This document shows positions 42,677 through 51,137 of a stretch of 64,000 bases of DNA, one piece after another. Within the stretch, counting starts at the first letter, position 1, and each line of letters opens with the position of its first letter. Location: the NCBI GenBank assembly GCA_050297015.1, contig JBNKRZ010000013.1, positions 1-64,000 of the forward strand. The letters run 5' to 3'. Origin of the DNA: JACKJA01 sp050297015. GTDB taxonomy: Bacteria; Pseudomonadota; Alphaproteobacteria; Micavibrionales; Micavibrionaceae. The notes under the pieces were generated by a model, which saw nothing but the letters and a program-made list of their open reading frames with translations, had not been told where the DNA came from and searched no databases. The position numbers and the translations under genes are program-made.

Positions 42677-43669
42677 TTAGTTTCCTTCCTCTTGTGTGCC
42701 GTCAGATTCTTTCGCGGGTTTGAAGAAAGACATCGGATTATAGGGGGCTTCTCCCTGTACGGGTTGTGCAGGTGTCTCAGGCTGTACGGGTTGTGTGGGT
42801 GTTTCGGGGGGCACCGGCTGCGCAGGCGCTTCAGACGGCAGCGGCTTTTCCTGAATCGCGACAGGTTGTGTAACCGTGCTTGAAGATATAGGAATGCTGC
42901 TTTGCGCGAGTACTTCCAGCATTTTTGCTCTGATATCAAAGGCTTTCCAAACGCTGTCGAGAGAAGGGGGCGTTTCTTCCCGGTTGTTTGTCGTGCTCAG
43001 GCGCGTTGTTTCGGCTTGATGGCAAGAGGCGTAAATGGTGCAGAGTGTATTGAACAGTGCCAGCTCAGCGCGCTTGGTTTGTTGCGCTGTGTTTGTGGGG
43101 ATATCCATATCGGCCAGCATTGTCTTTGCTTTTTGTGTTAAGCGTCCGGCTACATCCTGCGCCAGTTTTTGCTCCGGCAGGCCGAAAGAGAATGTGGCGA
43201 TGCTGTTTATAACGGGAATAAGAGCATGGACGTATTGGATCGCTATCTGCGCATTGTCGCCGGGGGTGCCGGGGGTCATGTTTTCCAAGCGAATCGTGTT
43301 GTCCGCCGCCGGATCGAAATTGTCGGAAAAGGCCAGCGCAGCGTCAAGCGTTTGTGCAATAGCTTGTATATCTGAATCGTCTGGTGTTTTGTTCCCGGTT
43401 TTATATTTGTGCGCGATTAGTGGTGAGACGAGTGCAGCAAGCGCCAGACGTAAAGCGTCCGTTTGCCCTTGTGCATCGTTAATATCCATCTTGCTGGTTA
43501 TTGATACACTGAGTTCCACCGCTTTTGTTAGAAGGAGCGCCATTTGTCGGGCTTCTTGCCCCGTTGTTTCATTGGTGCCGTCTTGAGGTGTGACTTCTAT
43601 GACGGCGGACGAAAGGGGTGCGCCGAGTCTCTCAAGAAATTGCAGTATAAAGTCTGAACGTTGATCCAT
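42677..43669 (-). CDS. Unknown cytoplasmic protein with Pro-rich C-terminal repeats
   Basis: A 330-residue protein with no signal peptide or membrane helix. Residues 1-250 are mainly helical (LLTKAVELSVSITSKMDI, LRLALAALVSPLIAHKYKTG, QIAIQYVHALIPVINSIATF). The C-terminus has three 9-residue Pro repeats (PxQPVxPET type) and a charged end. It heads the transglycosylase-dotD-C-B set, so it could be a system-specific cytoplasmic factor. It is a lineage-specific protein with no recognised family. It is separated from the DsbC-like gene by about 110 bases. Confidence 0.55.
   Translation of the reverse strand: MDQRSDFILQFLERLGAPLSSAVIEVTPQDGTNETTGQEARQMALLLTKAVELSVSITSKMDINDAQGQTDALRLALAALVSPLIAHKYKTGNKTPDDSDIQAIAQTLDAALAFSDNFDPAADNTIRLENMTPGTPGDNAQIAIQYVHALIPVINSIATFSFGLPEQKLAQDVAGRLTQKAKTMLADMDIPTNTAQQTKRAELALFNTLCTIYASCHQAETTRLSTTNNREETPPSLDSVWKAFDIRAKMLEVLAQSSIPISSSTVTQPVAIQEKPLPSEAPAQPVPPETPTQPVQPETPAQPVQGEAPYNPMSFFKPAKESDGTQEEGN
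42746..42826 (-). repeat. Three 27-bp tandem repeats coding for Pro-rich nonapeptides
   Basis: Residues 282-308 of the gene at 42677 read as PAQPVPPET, PTQPVQPET and PAQPVQGEA. The DNA is a tandem 27-bp repeat with point differences. Such repeats change number easily and give a stiff, extended linker. Confidence 0.7.
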
Positions 43670-43776
43670 GATTAAAGAATAAATAATTCGTGACGATACT
43701 ATATAATTGTTAAAGCACTACCATTTCTGTCTACATACACCAACTGTGTCCCGGAAGACAAGGACGGTAGTCCCAT

Positions 43777-44670
43777 TTACTTGATTGTGGCGGTTTGTGC
43801 CGTGGCAGGCAAGTCCGCAATCAGGTCATCCACGTTTTTTGGAGGGCCGGGCATGATTTTTACCAAGCCGTCTTTCCCCCGGTAAATGGAAAGGGGGGTT
43901 GAATCGAATTTCCATGATTGCATGATAGAAAGGTTGCGCTCGACTCCTTGTGTGTTGATGGTGTTGCTGATGGGGAGGGCGTCCTTATCGCCGTCCACAT
44001 GCGCCCACCAACGTTCTTGCGGGTCCGGGATGGCAAGAAGGAATGCCGCTTGTGATTTTGTATCCGGACGCCCGCCCACCGGGATGATGCGCATTTGTAG
44101 TTTGCCCGTTTCTATGTAGTCATGCCGTACTTTTTGGATGAAGGCGTGGCAATGCGGGCATTGCGGATCGATGAAAGTATAAATAATAGGTGCATTTTTA
44201 TCGCCGAGAGGAATCCAGTTGCTGGCCTCGATATTACTGAAAAGCTGTTCTGCCGGTGTTTTAAAAGCTTTTTGTGTTTTTGTTGTCTTTGCGTCGTCTG
44301 GGGCGTCCAAACGCGAGGTGGCAAAGAAATCTATCGCGGCATCTTCATCTTTTTGGAGAGCGGCAATTTGATCTAGCGTAACCATTTTTCCATTTTTATC
44401 GAACAGGACACCGGATAATATGGCTTGCCTGTCAGCTGTGACATAGAAATATTGCTCTTGTCCGCCCTTAATGGCGAGCCAGCCGTCCAGCCCGTGCTCT
44501 CGTCCCAGATAACGCATTTGTGTGCCTTCAGCCGCAAGGTTTTTTAGCACTTCCGGCATAGGGGGTGTTTCACCTGTTTGCGCAAGAGCCGCCGTTGTCA
44601 GAAAAATGCAGGCGGCTCCCAAGGTTACGGAGCGGGCGATGGAGTGCAGGGAAAATAAGGTGAACGTCAT
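43777..44670 (-). CDS. DsbC/DsbG-like periplasmic thiol-disulfide isomerase
   Basis: A 297-residue exported thioredoxin-fold protein. A signal peptide ends at ALA|QT (residue 30), an N-terminal dimerisation-like region (about 40-110) is followed by a linker, and the active site CPHC is Cys171-Cys174 in FIDPQCPHCHAF. A cis-Pro is expected in the segment FDSTPLSIYRG. Plasmid R64 and relatives code for TrbB, a DsbC-like protein that folds transfer proteins. The conserved cysteines of the five array proteins are obvious possible clients. Confidence 0.85.
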   Translation of the reverse strand: MTFTLFSLHSIARSVTLGAACIFLTTAALAQTGETPPMPEVLKNLAAEGTQMRYLGREHGLDGWLAIKGGQEQYFYVTADRQAILSGVLFDKNGKMVTLDQIAALQKDEDAAIDFFATSRLDAPDDAKTTKTQKAFKTPAEQLFSNIEASNWIPLGDKNAPIIYTFIDPQCPHCHAFIQKVRHDYIETGKLQMRIIPVGGRPDTKSQAAFLLAIPDPQERWWAHVDGDKDALPISNTINTQGVERNLSIMQSWKFDSTPLSIYRGKDGLVKIMPGPPKNVDDLIADLPATAQTATIK

Positions 44671-44728
44671 AAGATAAAACCGTTGTTTCGTTTTTTTTCA
44701 AATTAAAATTTCAGGACAACCCCGTAAT

Positions 44729-45907
44729 TTACAAGAACAATATCAGGATTCCCGTATGGTCGTATAGATGTTGATTGGAAATTTCACTATGGGCATAAAA
44801 GCCGGCAAGGGGGATTTCGCCGATAATTTCTCGAATTAACGCCAGTTCATTGTTGTGCATATCTTTGTCATTGTCGATCTGACGGGCGATGCATGAAATA
44901 TATAGCCCGCCTTTGGGGGCAAAAATGCCGCCGTTTTCGGATTGTATGCGCCGGCGTAATACTGTCAGTTTGTGGGATAAATCTCCCTGTAGTGTTGTTT
45001 TGTCACGATGAACGAACATAACCTGTTCACCGTTATGGATTGTTTGCTCAAGGCTGATTAGCCCTTTATCGGGATCAAGTCCTGTGATTCGGCGGACGAT
45101 ATAATCGCGGTTATCTGTGCCCGGCACGGGAAGGGCCGCATGTACTTCACCGTGCAGTGTGCTTTCCGGTGGCTGTATGGCTTTTTCATCTATGAAGTCC
45201 TGGATGTCTTTGCCGAGAATTTCGAAGATGGGACGATTATCAAGAGCTTTTATGTAGGGGCCTTCCTTTTCGGTTAGGGTATGAAAGGGGCCAATGGGGG
45301 CGCAGCCTTGTGAGATAGTTGTTGCGACAGGGAGTGCTGTGGAAAAGGCAGCGCCGGATAAACCGTTTTTGTTAATGTCGTGAGCAAAATGTATGTTTTC
45401 TGCGCGTGAGGAGGCCATCCCTCCCACAATGAAACCTCCTGCCAAATCCCCCAATTGATTAAGGCGAAGAGCTGTCGGTTGGGTGTCGTTTGATGTGCCG
45501 TGCGTCAGAACCAGAAGGGCTTCATGCGTATTCAGCCAGAGTTTTAGAGAGGTGTTGTTTTCGATGGGGGCTGTGTCTGTGTTTTGAAATAGACAAAATT
45601 CTTCCTGTGGCAGGCGGCCAATCATAGCAACAATAGCGGGGCGGTCGGTATAATTCTCGTCGCAAGTGCAGACGCCGATTCCTGTCGCGCCAATCCAGTG
45701 TTCAATTTTGGTAACAGAGCGAAACAATGTCAGGATACTGGCGACGTCATCTGTCAGTTGATCGGTGATGTAGAGAAAGCCGATCGAAAAACCATCATTT
45801 TCCGTGCGGATTGATTCGAGCTGTTCGAGTACGGCACGCGCTGCATCGCGCCAGTCTGTCCCGGCGGCGGAGGCGCTTGCGAATTTTTCCGAAGTAAAAA
45901 GACTCAT
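44729..45907 (-). CDS. FIST-domain sensory protein
   Basis: A 392-residue protein with FIST N and C domains, proposed small-ligand sensors that are often tied to kinases or chemoreceptors. Marks are IGFLYITDQLTDDVASIL, the glycine/cysteine segment WIGATGIGVCT, LAGGFIVGGMAS, and the C-terminal IPLAGFYAHSEI. No signal peptide is present. I start it at 45907 (MSLFTSEKFASA) since an upstream start at 45943 reads through the probable promoter shared with lemA. No output domain is attached, so it needs a partner. Confidence 0.82.
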   Translation of the reverse strand: MSLFTSEKFASASAAGTDWRDAARAVLEQLESIRTENDGFSIGFLYITDQLTDDVASILTLFRSVTKIEHWIGATGIGVCTCDENYTDRPAIVAMIGRLPQEEFCLFQNTDTAPIENNTSLKLWLNTHEALLVLTHGTSNDTQPTALRLNQLGDLAGGFIVGGMASSRAENIHFAHDINKNGLSGAAFSTALPVATTISQGCAPIGPFHTLTEKEGPYIKALDNRPIFEILGKDIQDFIDEKAIQPPESTLHGEVHAALPVPGTDNRDYIVRRITGLDPDKGLISLEQTIHNGEQVMFVHRDKTTLQGDLSHKLTVLRRRIQSENGGIFAPKGGLYISCIARQIDNDKDMHNNELALIREIIGEIPLAGFYAHSEISNQHLYDHTGILILFL

Positions 45908-45997
45908 ATTTCGACTATATAGCCGGAAGGAGTTGGAGGGCAAGGCAAAGGCTGTTACAATCTTTAACGGTTTTTATGAAAGAGAAGGAATGCTTAA

Positions 45998-46564
45998 ATG
46001 GATGCTGGAACAATCGTTTTAATTGTTATTCTCGGACTCGCAGGGCTTGCGATTGTACTTTACAACCGCCTCGTCGCGTTGCGCCAGACCCGCAATAACG
46101 CTTTCTCTGATATTGATGTTCAGCTCAAGCAGCGCTACAACCTCGTGCCGCAACTGGTTGAAACGGTTAAGGGCTATGCCGGGCATGAAAAAGAAATATT
46201 TGAAAACGTGACCGAGGCACGGGCGCAGGTCGGCCGGGCTAGTGGTAGTGGCGCTGAGCGTGTGAAGGCTGAAGGGCTTTTGGGGGGCGCGATGATGAAC
46301 CTGTTGGCTGTGGCGGAAAACTATCCCGACCTTAAGGCCGATCAGAATTTTCAAAAACTCATGGCGGAGCTGTCCGATATTGAGAACAAGATCGCCGCTG
46401 CGCGTCGTTTCTTTAATAATGCAACGAGTGAATATAACACATCCGTTCAGCAATTCCCCGCGAACCTTTTGGCCAATATGTTTGGCTTTAAAGCGGAAAC
46501 GTTCTTTGAGTTGGATGACGGTATGGAAGAAGTCGTACGTACGGCGCCGGAAGTGAAATTCTAA
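45998..46564 (+). CDS. lemA: LemA family protein
   Basis: A 188-residue protein with one N-terminal membrane helix (4-24) and a helical bundle. YNRLVALRQTRNNAFSDIDV and KQRYNLVPQLVETVKGYAGH are the family signature; RRFFNNATSEYN and FPANLLANMFGF follow. It is paired with an HtpX-like protease 15 bases downstream, a very common arrangement. Its exact role is unknown. Confidence 0.93.
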   Translation: MDAGTIVLIVILGLAGLAIVLYNRLVALRQTRNNAFSDIDVQLKQRYNLVPQLVETVKGYAGHEKEIFENVTEARAQVGRASGSGAERVKAEGLLGGAMMNLLAVAENYPDLKADQNFQKLMAELSDIENKIAAARRFFNNATSEYNTSVQQFPANLLANMFGFKAETFFELDDGMEEVVRTAPEVKF

Positions 46565-46579
46565 ATGTAAGGAATATCC

Positions 46580-47602
46580 ATGCCTTTGGGCACGGTCGGA
46601 CTTAGTACTCATATATGGAACAATAACGCGCGATCGGTGATGCTGATCGCGTTTTATCCCTTTGTCATTCTGGCGATGCTCTGGGCTGTGGGGGCATTGA
46701 TAGGCTATTTCTGGGAGGCGGGAATGACTGCTGATGTTGGTGCGCGCACGGTTGCATTTCGCATGGGGAATGGTTTTGTAATATCTTATTGGCCGGCGGT
46801 GTTCACGATTGTCGCTATCTGGTTCATGGTGGCTTATTTCTTTCAGGCAAAAATGGTGCGGGCGTTGTCTCACGCGCGGCCTGTAGAGCGAAAGGAAGAG
46901 CCGGAAATCTATAATCTGGTGGAGAATTTGTGCATTTCTCAAGGTGTTCCCATGCCGCGGCTGGAGATCATAGAAACGGATGCTCGCAATGCTTTTGCCA
47001 GCGGCATTGATAATAGAAGCTATTGTATTACTGTGACGCGTGGGTTGTTGCGCGCTTTGGAAAAGGATGAGCTGGAGGCCGTTTTGGCTCATGAGCTAAC
47101 TCATATTATTAACCGTGATGTGCGTTTGTTGATCGTGTCTGTGATCTTTACGGGGATGGTCGGTTTTCTGGCACAGCTGATGTGGAGCAATTTTCGCTAC
47201 GGTCTCTATATGCGGAGCAGAGGGCGAAGAGATGGGCGCATAGTGATCTTTATGATGGCGGTGATGCTCATTTTATGGATCGGTTATATGGTGACGGTGT
47301 TTACGCGCTTTGCGCTGTCGCGCCGGCGGGAATATATGGCCGATGCCGGTTCTGTTGCCATGACTAAAAACCCGGAGGCTATGATGCGCGCGCTTTTGCG
47401 GATTGCACAAAATGACCGCATACCAGAGGCTACAGGTGATATTGCGTTGATGTGTACGGCGAATTCCCGGCGTTTTTTAGGGCTGTTTACCACGCACCCG
47501 CCGATTGAAGAGCGCGTGCAAGCTATTGCGGCGGTTACCGGTACGCCTGTTCCCGTATTGGCGGCGGAGATTGAAGTGCCGCACAATCCGTGGCAGAGAT
47601 GA
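46580..47602 (+). CDS. M48 family membrane metalloprotease (HtpX-like)
   Basis: A 340-residue zinc protease. Two membrane helices (about 15-45 and 70-92) precede the catalytic domain with HELTH (171-175); the third ligand is the Glu of REYMADAGSV. Another hydrophobic pair (190-210 and 228-250) separates these motifs. The C-terminus has FTTHPPIEERVQAI, which is typical. It is translated with lemA and probably degrades damaged membrane proteins. Confidence 0.92.
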   Translation: MPLGTVGLSTHIWNNNARSVMLIAFYPFVILAMLWAVGALIGYFWEAGMTADVGARTVAFRMGNGFVISYWPAVFTIVAIWFMVAYFFQAKMVRALSHARPVERKEEPEIYNLVENLCISQGVPMPRLEIIETDARNAFASGIDNRSYCITVTRGLLRALEKDELEAVLAHELTHIINRDVRLLIVSVIFTGMVGFLAQLMWSNFRYGLYMRSRGRRDGRIVIFMMAVMLILWIGYMVTVFTRFALSRRREYMADAGSVAMTKNPEAMMRALLRIAQNDRIPEATGDIALMCTANSRRFLGLFTTHPPIEERVQAIAAVTGTPVPVLAAEIEVPHNPWQR

Positions 47603-47701
47603 GGGGTGATTTTGATCTACCCTTTGAAATAATCGTATAATGTACTATATAGGTTTTTAAATTAAGGTTTATCTGTAACGTTTTTTAAGGAGAAAAAACA
47701 A

Positions 47702-48409
47702 ATGCAACCTGAGAGATTTCAAACGCAGACGCAACAAACGCAGACGCGTACCTATGATGTAGGGCTGCGTGCTCATATGCAGAGCGTTTATAATCGTATG
47801 ACGTTGGGCGTTTTGGTTACGGCGCTCACGTCCTTTTTTGTGGCGTCCAGCCCGGCTTTATTGCAATTCTTTTTCAGCGGGCCGCAAATGTATATCGTTA
47901 TGTTCGCGCCGTTGGCCGTTTTGTGGTTTGGCTTTAACCCGATGACTATGCCGGCCAGCAAGCTGCGGATCGGCTTTTTTGCGATTTGTGTGCTCTACGG
48001 TATCAGCTTTGCGGCAATCTTTGTTGCTTTCACGGGTGAGAGCATCGCACGGGCGTTCTTTATCGCGGCAGGTATGTTCGCAGGATTGTCGATCTTTGGC
48101 TACACCACCAAGAAAAATCTCGATGGGCTCATGACGTTTGCTGTGATGGGGATTTGGGGCGTATTCTTGATGAGTATTATCAACCTGTTTATCCGCAATG
48201 AAGGTATGTTTGATTTGATCTCCGGCGTTGGGATTATTGCTTTTGCCGGTATGACGGCATGGCAAACGCAGGCGGTGAAGGAAATGTATTCTCCGGCCAA
48301 TGGTGGGGAGGCTAATTCCCGCATGGCTTGGGCGGCTGCACTAAATCTCTACATCAGCTTCATTGCGATGTTCCAGTACATCCTGCACTTTGTCGGGCAG
48401 AACCGCTAA
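47702..48409 (+). CDS. Bax inhibitor-1/YccA family membrane protein
   Basis: A 235-residue protein with about seven hydrophobic segments. RAHMQSVYNRMTLGVLVTAL near the start and the C-terminal NLYISFIAMFQYILHFVGQN are hallmarks of the BI-1 family, as is FFIAAGMFAGLSIFGYTTKK in the middle. Bacterial members are calcium-leak or FtsH-linked proteins. A strong AAGGAG precedes the ATG, and a terminator follows. Confidence 0.92.
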   Translation: MQPERFQTQTQQTQTRTYDVGLRAHMQSVYNRMTLGVLVTALTSFFVASSPALLQFFFSGPQMYIVMFAPLAVLWFGFNPMTMPASKLRIGFFAICVLYGISFAAIFVAFTGESIARAFFIAAGMFAGLSIFGYTTKKNLDGLMTFAVMGIWGVFLMSIINLFIRNEGMFDLISGVGIIAFAGMTAWQTQAVKEMYSPANGGEANSRMAWAAALNLYISFIAMFQYILHFVGQNR

Positions 48410-48431
48410 GGGTGGCATTGTTTTAAGTTTC

Positions 48432-48466
48432 AAGGGGCCGGGCGCGATTGTCCGGCCTTTTTTGTT
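48432..48466 (+). terminator. Rho-independent terminator after BI-1 gene
   Basis: GGCCGG (48436-48441) pairs with CCGGCC (48452-48457), followed by a run of T. It lies directly upstream of the tRNA promoter. Confidence 0.82.
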
Positions 48467-48474
48467 TTTTATGC

Positions 48475-48503
48475 TGGACAGCGTGCGGGAAAGTTTTTAT
48501 GTT
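48475..48503 (+). promoter_or_regulatory. Sigma-70-type promoter of the tRNA-Ala gene
   Basis: TGGACA (48475-48480) and TATGTT (48498-48503) are separated by 17 bases. The predicted start is about 15 bases before the tRNA. It matches the -35 box at five of six positions. Confidence 0.6.
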
Positions 48504-48524
48504 CCTTTCACCTTTCTTTTGGAG

Positions 48525-48600
48525 GGGCCCGTAGCTCAGTTGGTAGAGCGCTACAATGGCATTGTAGAGGTCGTCAGTTCGATCCTGATCGGGTCCACCA
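48525..48600 (+). tRNA. tRNA-Ala (anticodon GGC)
   Basis: A 76-base cloverleaf with encoded CCA. The acceptor arm GGGCCCG pairs with CGGGTCC and contains the G3-U70 wobble pair that identifies alanine tRNA. The D-arm has AGCTCAGTTGGTAGAGC, the anticodon stem CTACA/TGTAG frames the loop ATGGCAT with GGC in the middle, and the T-arm has GTTCGATCC. It decodes GCC and GCU. Confidence 0.97.
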
Positions 48601-48629
48601 TTCTTTTCAAAACAATCAGAGGCAAGAAA

Positions 48630-48662
48630 AACGCCCGCCCCAAACAAAGCAGGGCAGGCGCT
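48630..48662 (-). terminator. Rho-independent terminator of the chemoreceptor gene
   Basis: Read on the minus strand, a GC-rich stem (48652-48660 with 48632-48640, one mismatch) is followed by TTTTTC. It lies 27 bases downstream of the chemoreceptor stop. Confidence 0.78.
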
Positions 48663-48688
48663 AAAACGGTAGAAAAATATTTGCGCCT

Positions 48689-50032
48689 TTATGCGAGGAG
48701 TTGATCCAGAAGGCGCAGAACATCAACAGAGGCTGCCTCTGCCTGTTTAACTTCATCAATGGCCCCTTGTAAATTACCATCTCTGTATAGGCGGGCAGCT
48801 TCAATGCCGTGTTTGTGGACCAATTCATGCGGCCCTTCAAGCTCTCTATAGGCGGGCTTGCTCGTGTATTTTTCATCTTGAATGGCGTAGTACCATTTAC
48901 CTAAACGACAGGTGTGATGGTCGGCCAGTTCATCCGGGTTGAGTGACTCCCTTCCGACGAGCATGTTGGCCAGACGTTTTTTCCAAATCACATGGTCTGA
49001 CTTTGCCAAATGAACAGTCAGGTCAGGAATGTCGCGCCCGACGAAATGCTGGAGTTCTTCGAGAAGGATTTTTTCAGCAAGGTCCATGGCATCGAGTGTC
49101 TTTTCGACTTGTTCAAGGTTGAGATCCGCCATTTGTGAGATTTTGACGACTCCTTCTGCGATCTCCGTTGAGGCTGTTTTTTGTTCGGCCAGAATGTCGG
49201 CAACGTTACGGGTCTGATCGGTAACGGTCATGACCAATGATGAGATGTTTTTCATTTCATCGTTGGAGTTGTTCAAAGCCGTTTCCCCTTTTTCTACAAT
49301 TTCGGGAACTTGTTGGATCATTTTCGTGATTTCGTCGGTTTCATCGGTCAGGAATTTGATCTTCTCGGCGATTTCTTTGGTGGATTCGTTTGTTTTGTTT
49401 GCCAGTTCTTTCACCTCACCGGCAACAACGGCAAAGCCCTTGCCGGCCTCGCCTGCGCGTGCTGCCTCAATCGTGGCATTCAGCGCTAAAAGGTTTGTCT
49501 GGTCGGCAATGTCGCTAATAAAACCAAGAACGCCGTTGATCTTTTGGGCGGCTTGAGAAAGAGTTATTATTTTCTCAACGGCATCGGACGTGATGGTCGA
49601 AATTTCAGACATGGTCTGTAGAGCATGCTCTGACGCTGTCATGCCGCGTTGTGAAATTTCTGACATCTTGGCCGTTTCATTGGCAACGGTTTCCGTATTT
49701 TCGGCAATATTTTCAACGGAGGCCGTTAGCTCTTGAATGGCGGCGGCCATGCCATTGCTTTGGTGGTTTATATCTTTGGCCCCTTGATTCATTTCTGCGC
49801 CGGCTGTTACCGCTTCGTTGATGGCAATCGAAAGGTCTACGGTCTGGTGAAGACTTTTTGCTTCATCTGCGAGTAATTTGCCCTTTATTTGATCTAGAAG
49901 CTCTTTGTGTAAAGGTGTTTCCGGTTCTTTAGAGTAGTGGCCCTCTACGATCTCAAGCAGTTCTCTTTTCAGGATTTCCAGAGATTCTTCACAGGTTAAT
50001 TGTTCTTCTTGGGGGGAGGGGACTTCTGTCAT
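48689..50032 (-). CDS. Soluble methyl-accepting chemotaxis protein with C-terminal CZB zinc domain
   Basis: A 447-residue cytoplasmic chemoreceptor with no membrane segment. After an acidic N-terminus come helical repeats with NGMAAAIQELTASVENIAEN and the signalling tip DQTNLLALNATIEAARAGEA (then GKGFAVVAGEVKELANKT). The C-terminal 120 residues are a CZB domain with the ligand pattern HVIWKKRL, DHHTCRLGKWYY and HELVHKHG, known to bind zinc and to sense hypochlorite or zinc through the Cys. The ATG at 50032 has AAGGA 7 bases upstream. It is likely coupled to the flagellum. Confidence 0.9.
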   Translation of the reverse strand: MTEVPSPQEEQLTCEESLEILKRELLEIVEGHYSKEPETPLHKELLDQIKGKLLADEAKSLHQTVDLSIAINEAVTAGAEMNQGAKDINHQSNGMAAAIQELTASVENIAENTETVANETAKMSEISQRGMTASEHALQTMSEISTITSDAVEKIITLSQAAQKINGVLGFISDIADQTNLLALNATIEAARAGEAGKGFAVVAGEVKELANKTNESTKEIAEKIKFLTDETDEITKMIQQVPEIVEKGETALNNSNDEMKNISSLVMTVTDQTRNVADILAEQKTASTEIAEGVVKISQMADLNLEQVEKTLDAMDLAEKILLEELQHFVGRDIPDLTVHLAKSDHVIWKKRLANMLVGRESLNPDELADHHTCRLGKWYYAIQDEKYTSKPAYRELEGPHELVHKHGIEAARLYRDGNLQGAIDEVKQAEAASVDVLRLLDQLLA

Positions 50033-50267
50033 TTTTTTTCCTTGTTCTCCAGGAGTGAAACGCAACAACGGCACTTCATAATAAGAAAGCTGTGTGTGGG
50101 TACTTAAGAATTCTTCTTACGATCCGTATGGATTATAAATAACACAAAACAGGCTCTCATAAAAGGATGGTCTTGTGTTTATTGATAAAAGAATAGATTG
50201 TTCAATGCTATTGAATTTATGTTGCCGTGCCTTATGATGGGAACAGATTTATTGAGGATATGATTCT

Positions 50268-50657
50268 ATGAGTGATACGAAAAAGATTGAACGGCCCTTG
50301 TCGCCGCATTTGCAGGTATATAAACCGCAACTCAATACCTTTGCTTCTATTTTGCACCGGGTGACGGGCTATGCTCTTGTTCTTGGGACGATTATGGTGC
50401 TGTGGCTTCTTGTCGCAGCGTCATACGGGGCGGAGGCTTATAATGGTTTTATGGGCTTTGCGTCTACGCCTGTCGGTATGTTGATGTGGTTTGGGTGGAC
50501 TGTGGCGCTGTTCTACCACATGTGCAATGGTGTGCGGCATTTGTTTTGGGACTCAGGCCGGCTTCTTGAGATGAAGCATGCCACTATGGCCGGAATAGCC
50601 GTTTTTGTGGCAACGGCCCTGCTGACAGGTTTTGTCTGGTGCAGCGTATTATTTTAA
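50268..50657 (+). CDS. sdhC: Succinate dehydrogenase cytochrome b556 subunit
   Basis: A 129-residue membrane anchor with three hydrophobic helices. SPHLQVYKPQLNTFASILHR and TGYALVLGTI are the N-terminal signature, and the haem-binding region has FYHMCNGVRHLFWD. It is the first gene of the sdh operon, and its stop is 18 bases before the sdhD start. Confidence 0.93.
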   Translation: MSDTKKIERPLSPHLQVYKPQLNTFASILHRVTGYALVLGTIMVLWLLVAASYGAEAYNGFMGFASTPVGMLMWFGWTVALFYHMCNGVRHLFWDSGRLLEMKHATMAGIAVFVATALLTGFVWCSVLF

Positions 50658-50675
50658 GTGAAGGAAAAAAGAGCC

Positions 50676-51065
50676 ATGGAAAAACATCAAACGCCGCTTA
50701 AAAAAGCCGAAGGTTTGGGGAGTGCTCATGAAGGGGCTACGCATTGGTGGCACCAACGGATCACGGCTTTTGCTGCCGTCCCTTTGATTTTCTGGTTGGT
50801 TTGCAGTGTGGCAAGTCATGTGATTGGTGCATCTTATGAAGCGTTTACAGTGTGGCTGTCTGCACCGCACAATGCTGTCTTAATGATTTTGTCTATTCTT
50901 ATGCTTTTTTACCATGCGGCGCTGGGGACGCAGGTTATTATTGAAGATTATCTGCATAATATGAATCTGAGGATTGCCAAGCTGATTTTGACCAAATTGT
51001 TTTTTATGGTCGCGGCCGTGGTTTGTGTTTTTGCGGTTTTGAAAATCGCATTTATGCCGCAGTAA
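50676..51065 (+). CDS. sdhD: Succinate dehydrogenase hydrophobic anchor subunit
   Basis: A 129-residue three-helix membrane anchor. WWHQRITAFAAVPLIFWL near the N-terminus and FYHAALGTQVIIEDYLHN (haem His) identify it. I start it at the ATG 50676, which has AAGGA 10 bases upstream, rather than a GTG directly after the sdhC stop. Confidence 0.9.
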   Translation: MEKHQTPLKKAEGLGSAHEGATHWWHQRITAFAAVPLIFWLVCSVASHVIGASYEAFTVWLSAPHNAVLMILSILMLFYHAALGTQVIIEDYLHNMNLRIAKLILTKLFFMVAAVVCVFAVLKIAFMPQ

Positions 51066-51137
51066 AAATTGTACGGTGAGGGGGGATACCTCTCGCTGCG
51101 GATGGACGTTTAATTGTAAAGAAAAATGTGAAAAGAT

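Noticed and set aside
46019..47092. A 357-residue minus-strand frame opposite lemA and the M48 protease
   Set aside because: Both plus-strand genes are unmistakable, and the minus-strand protein is rich in His and Arg with no motif, as expected for an antisense shadow.
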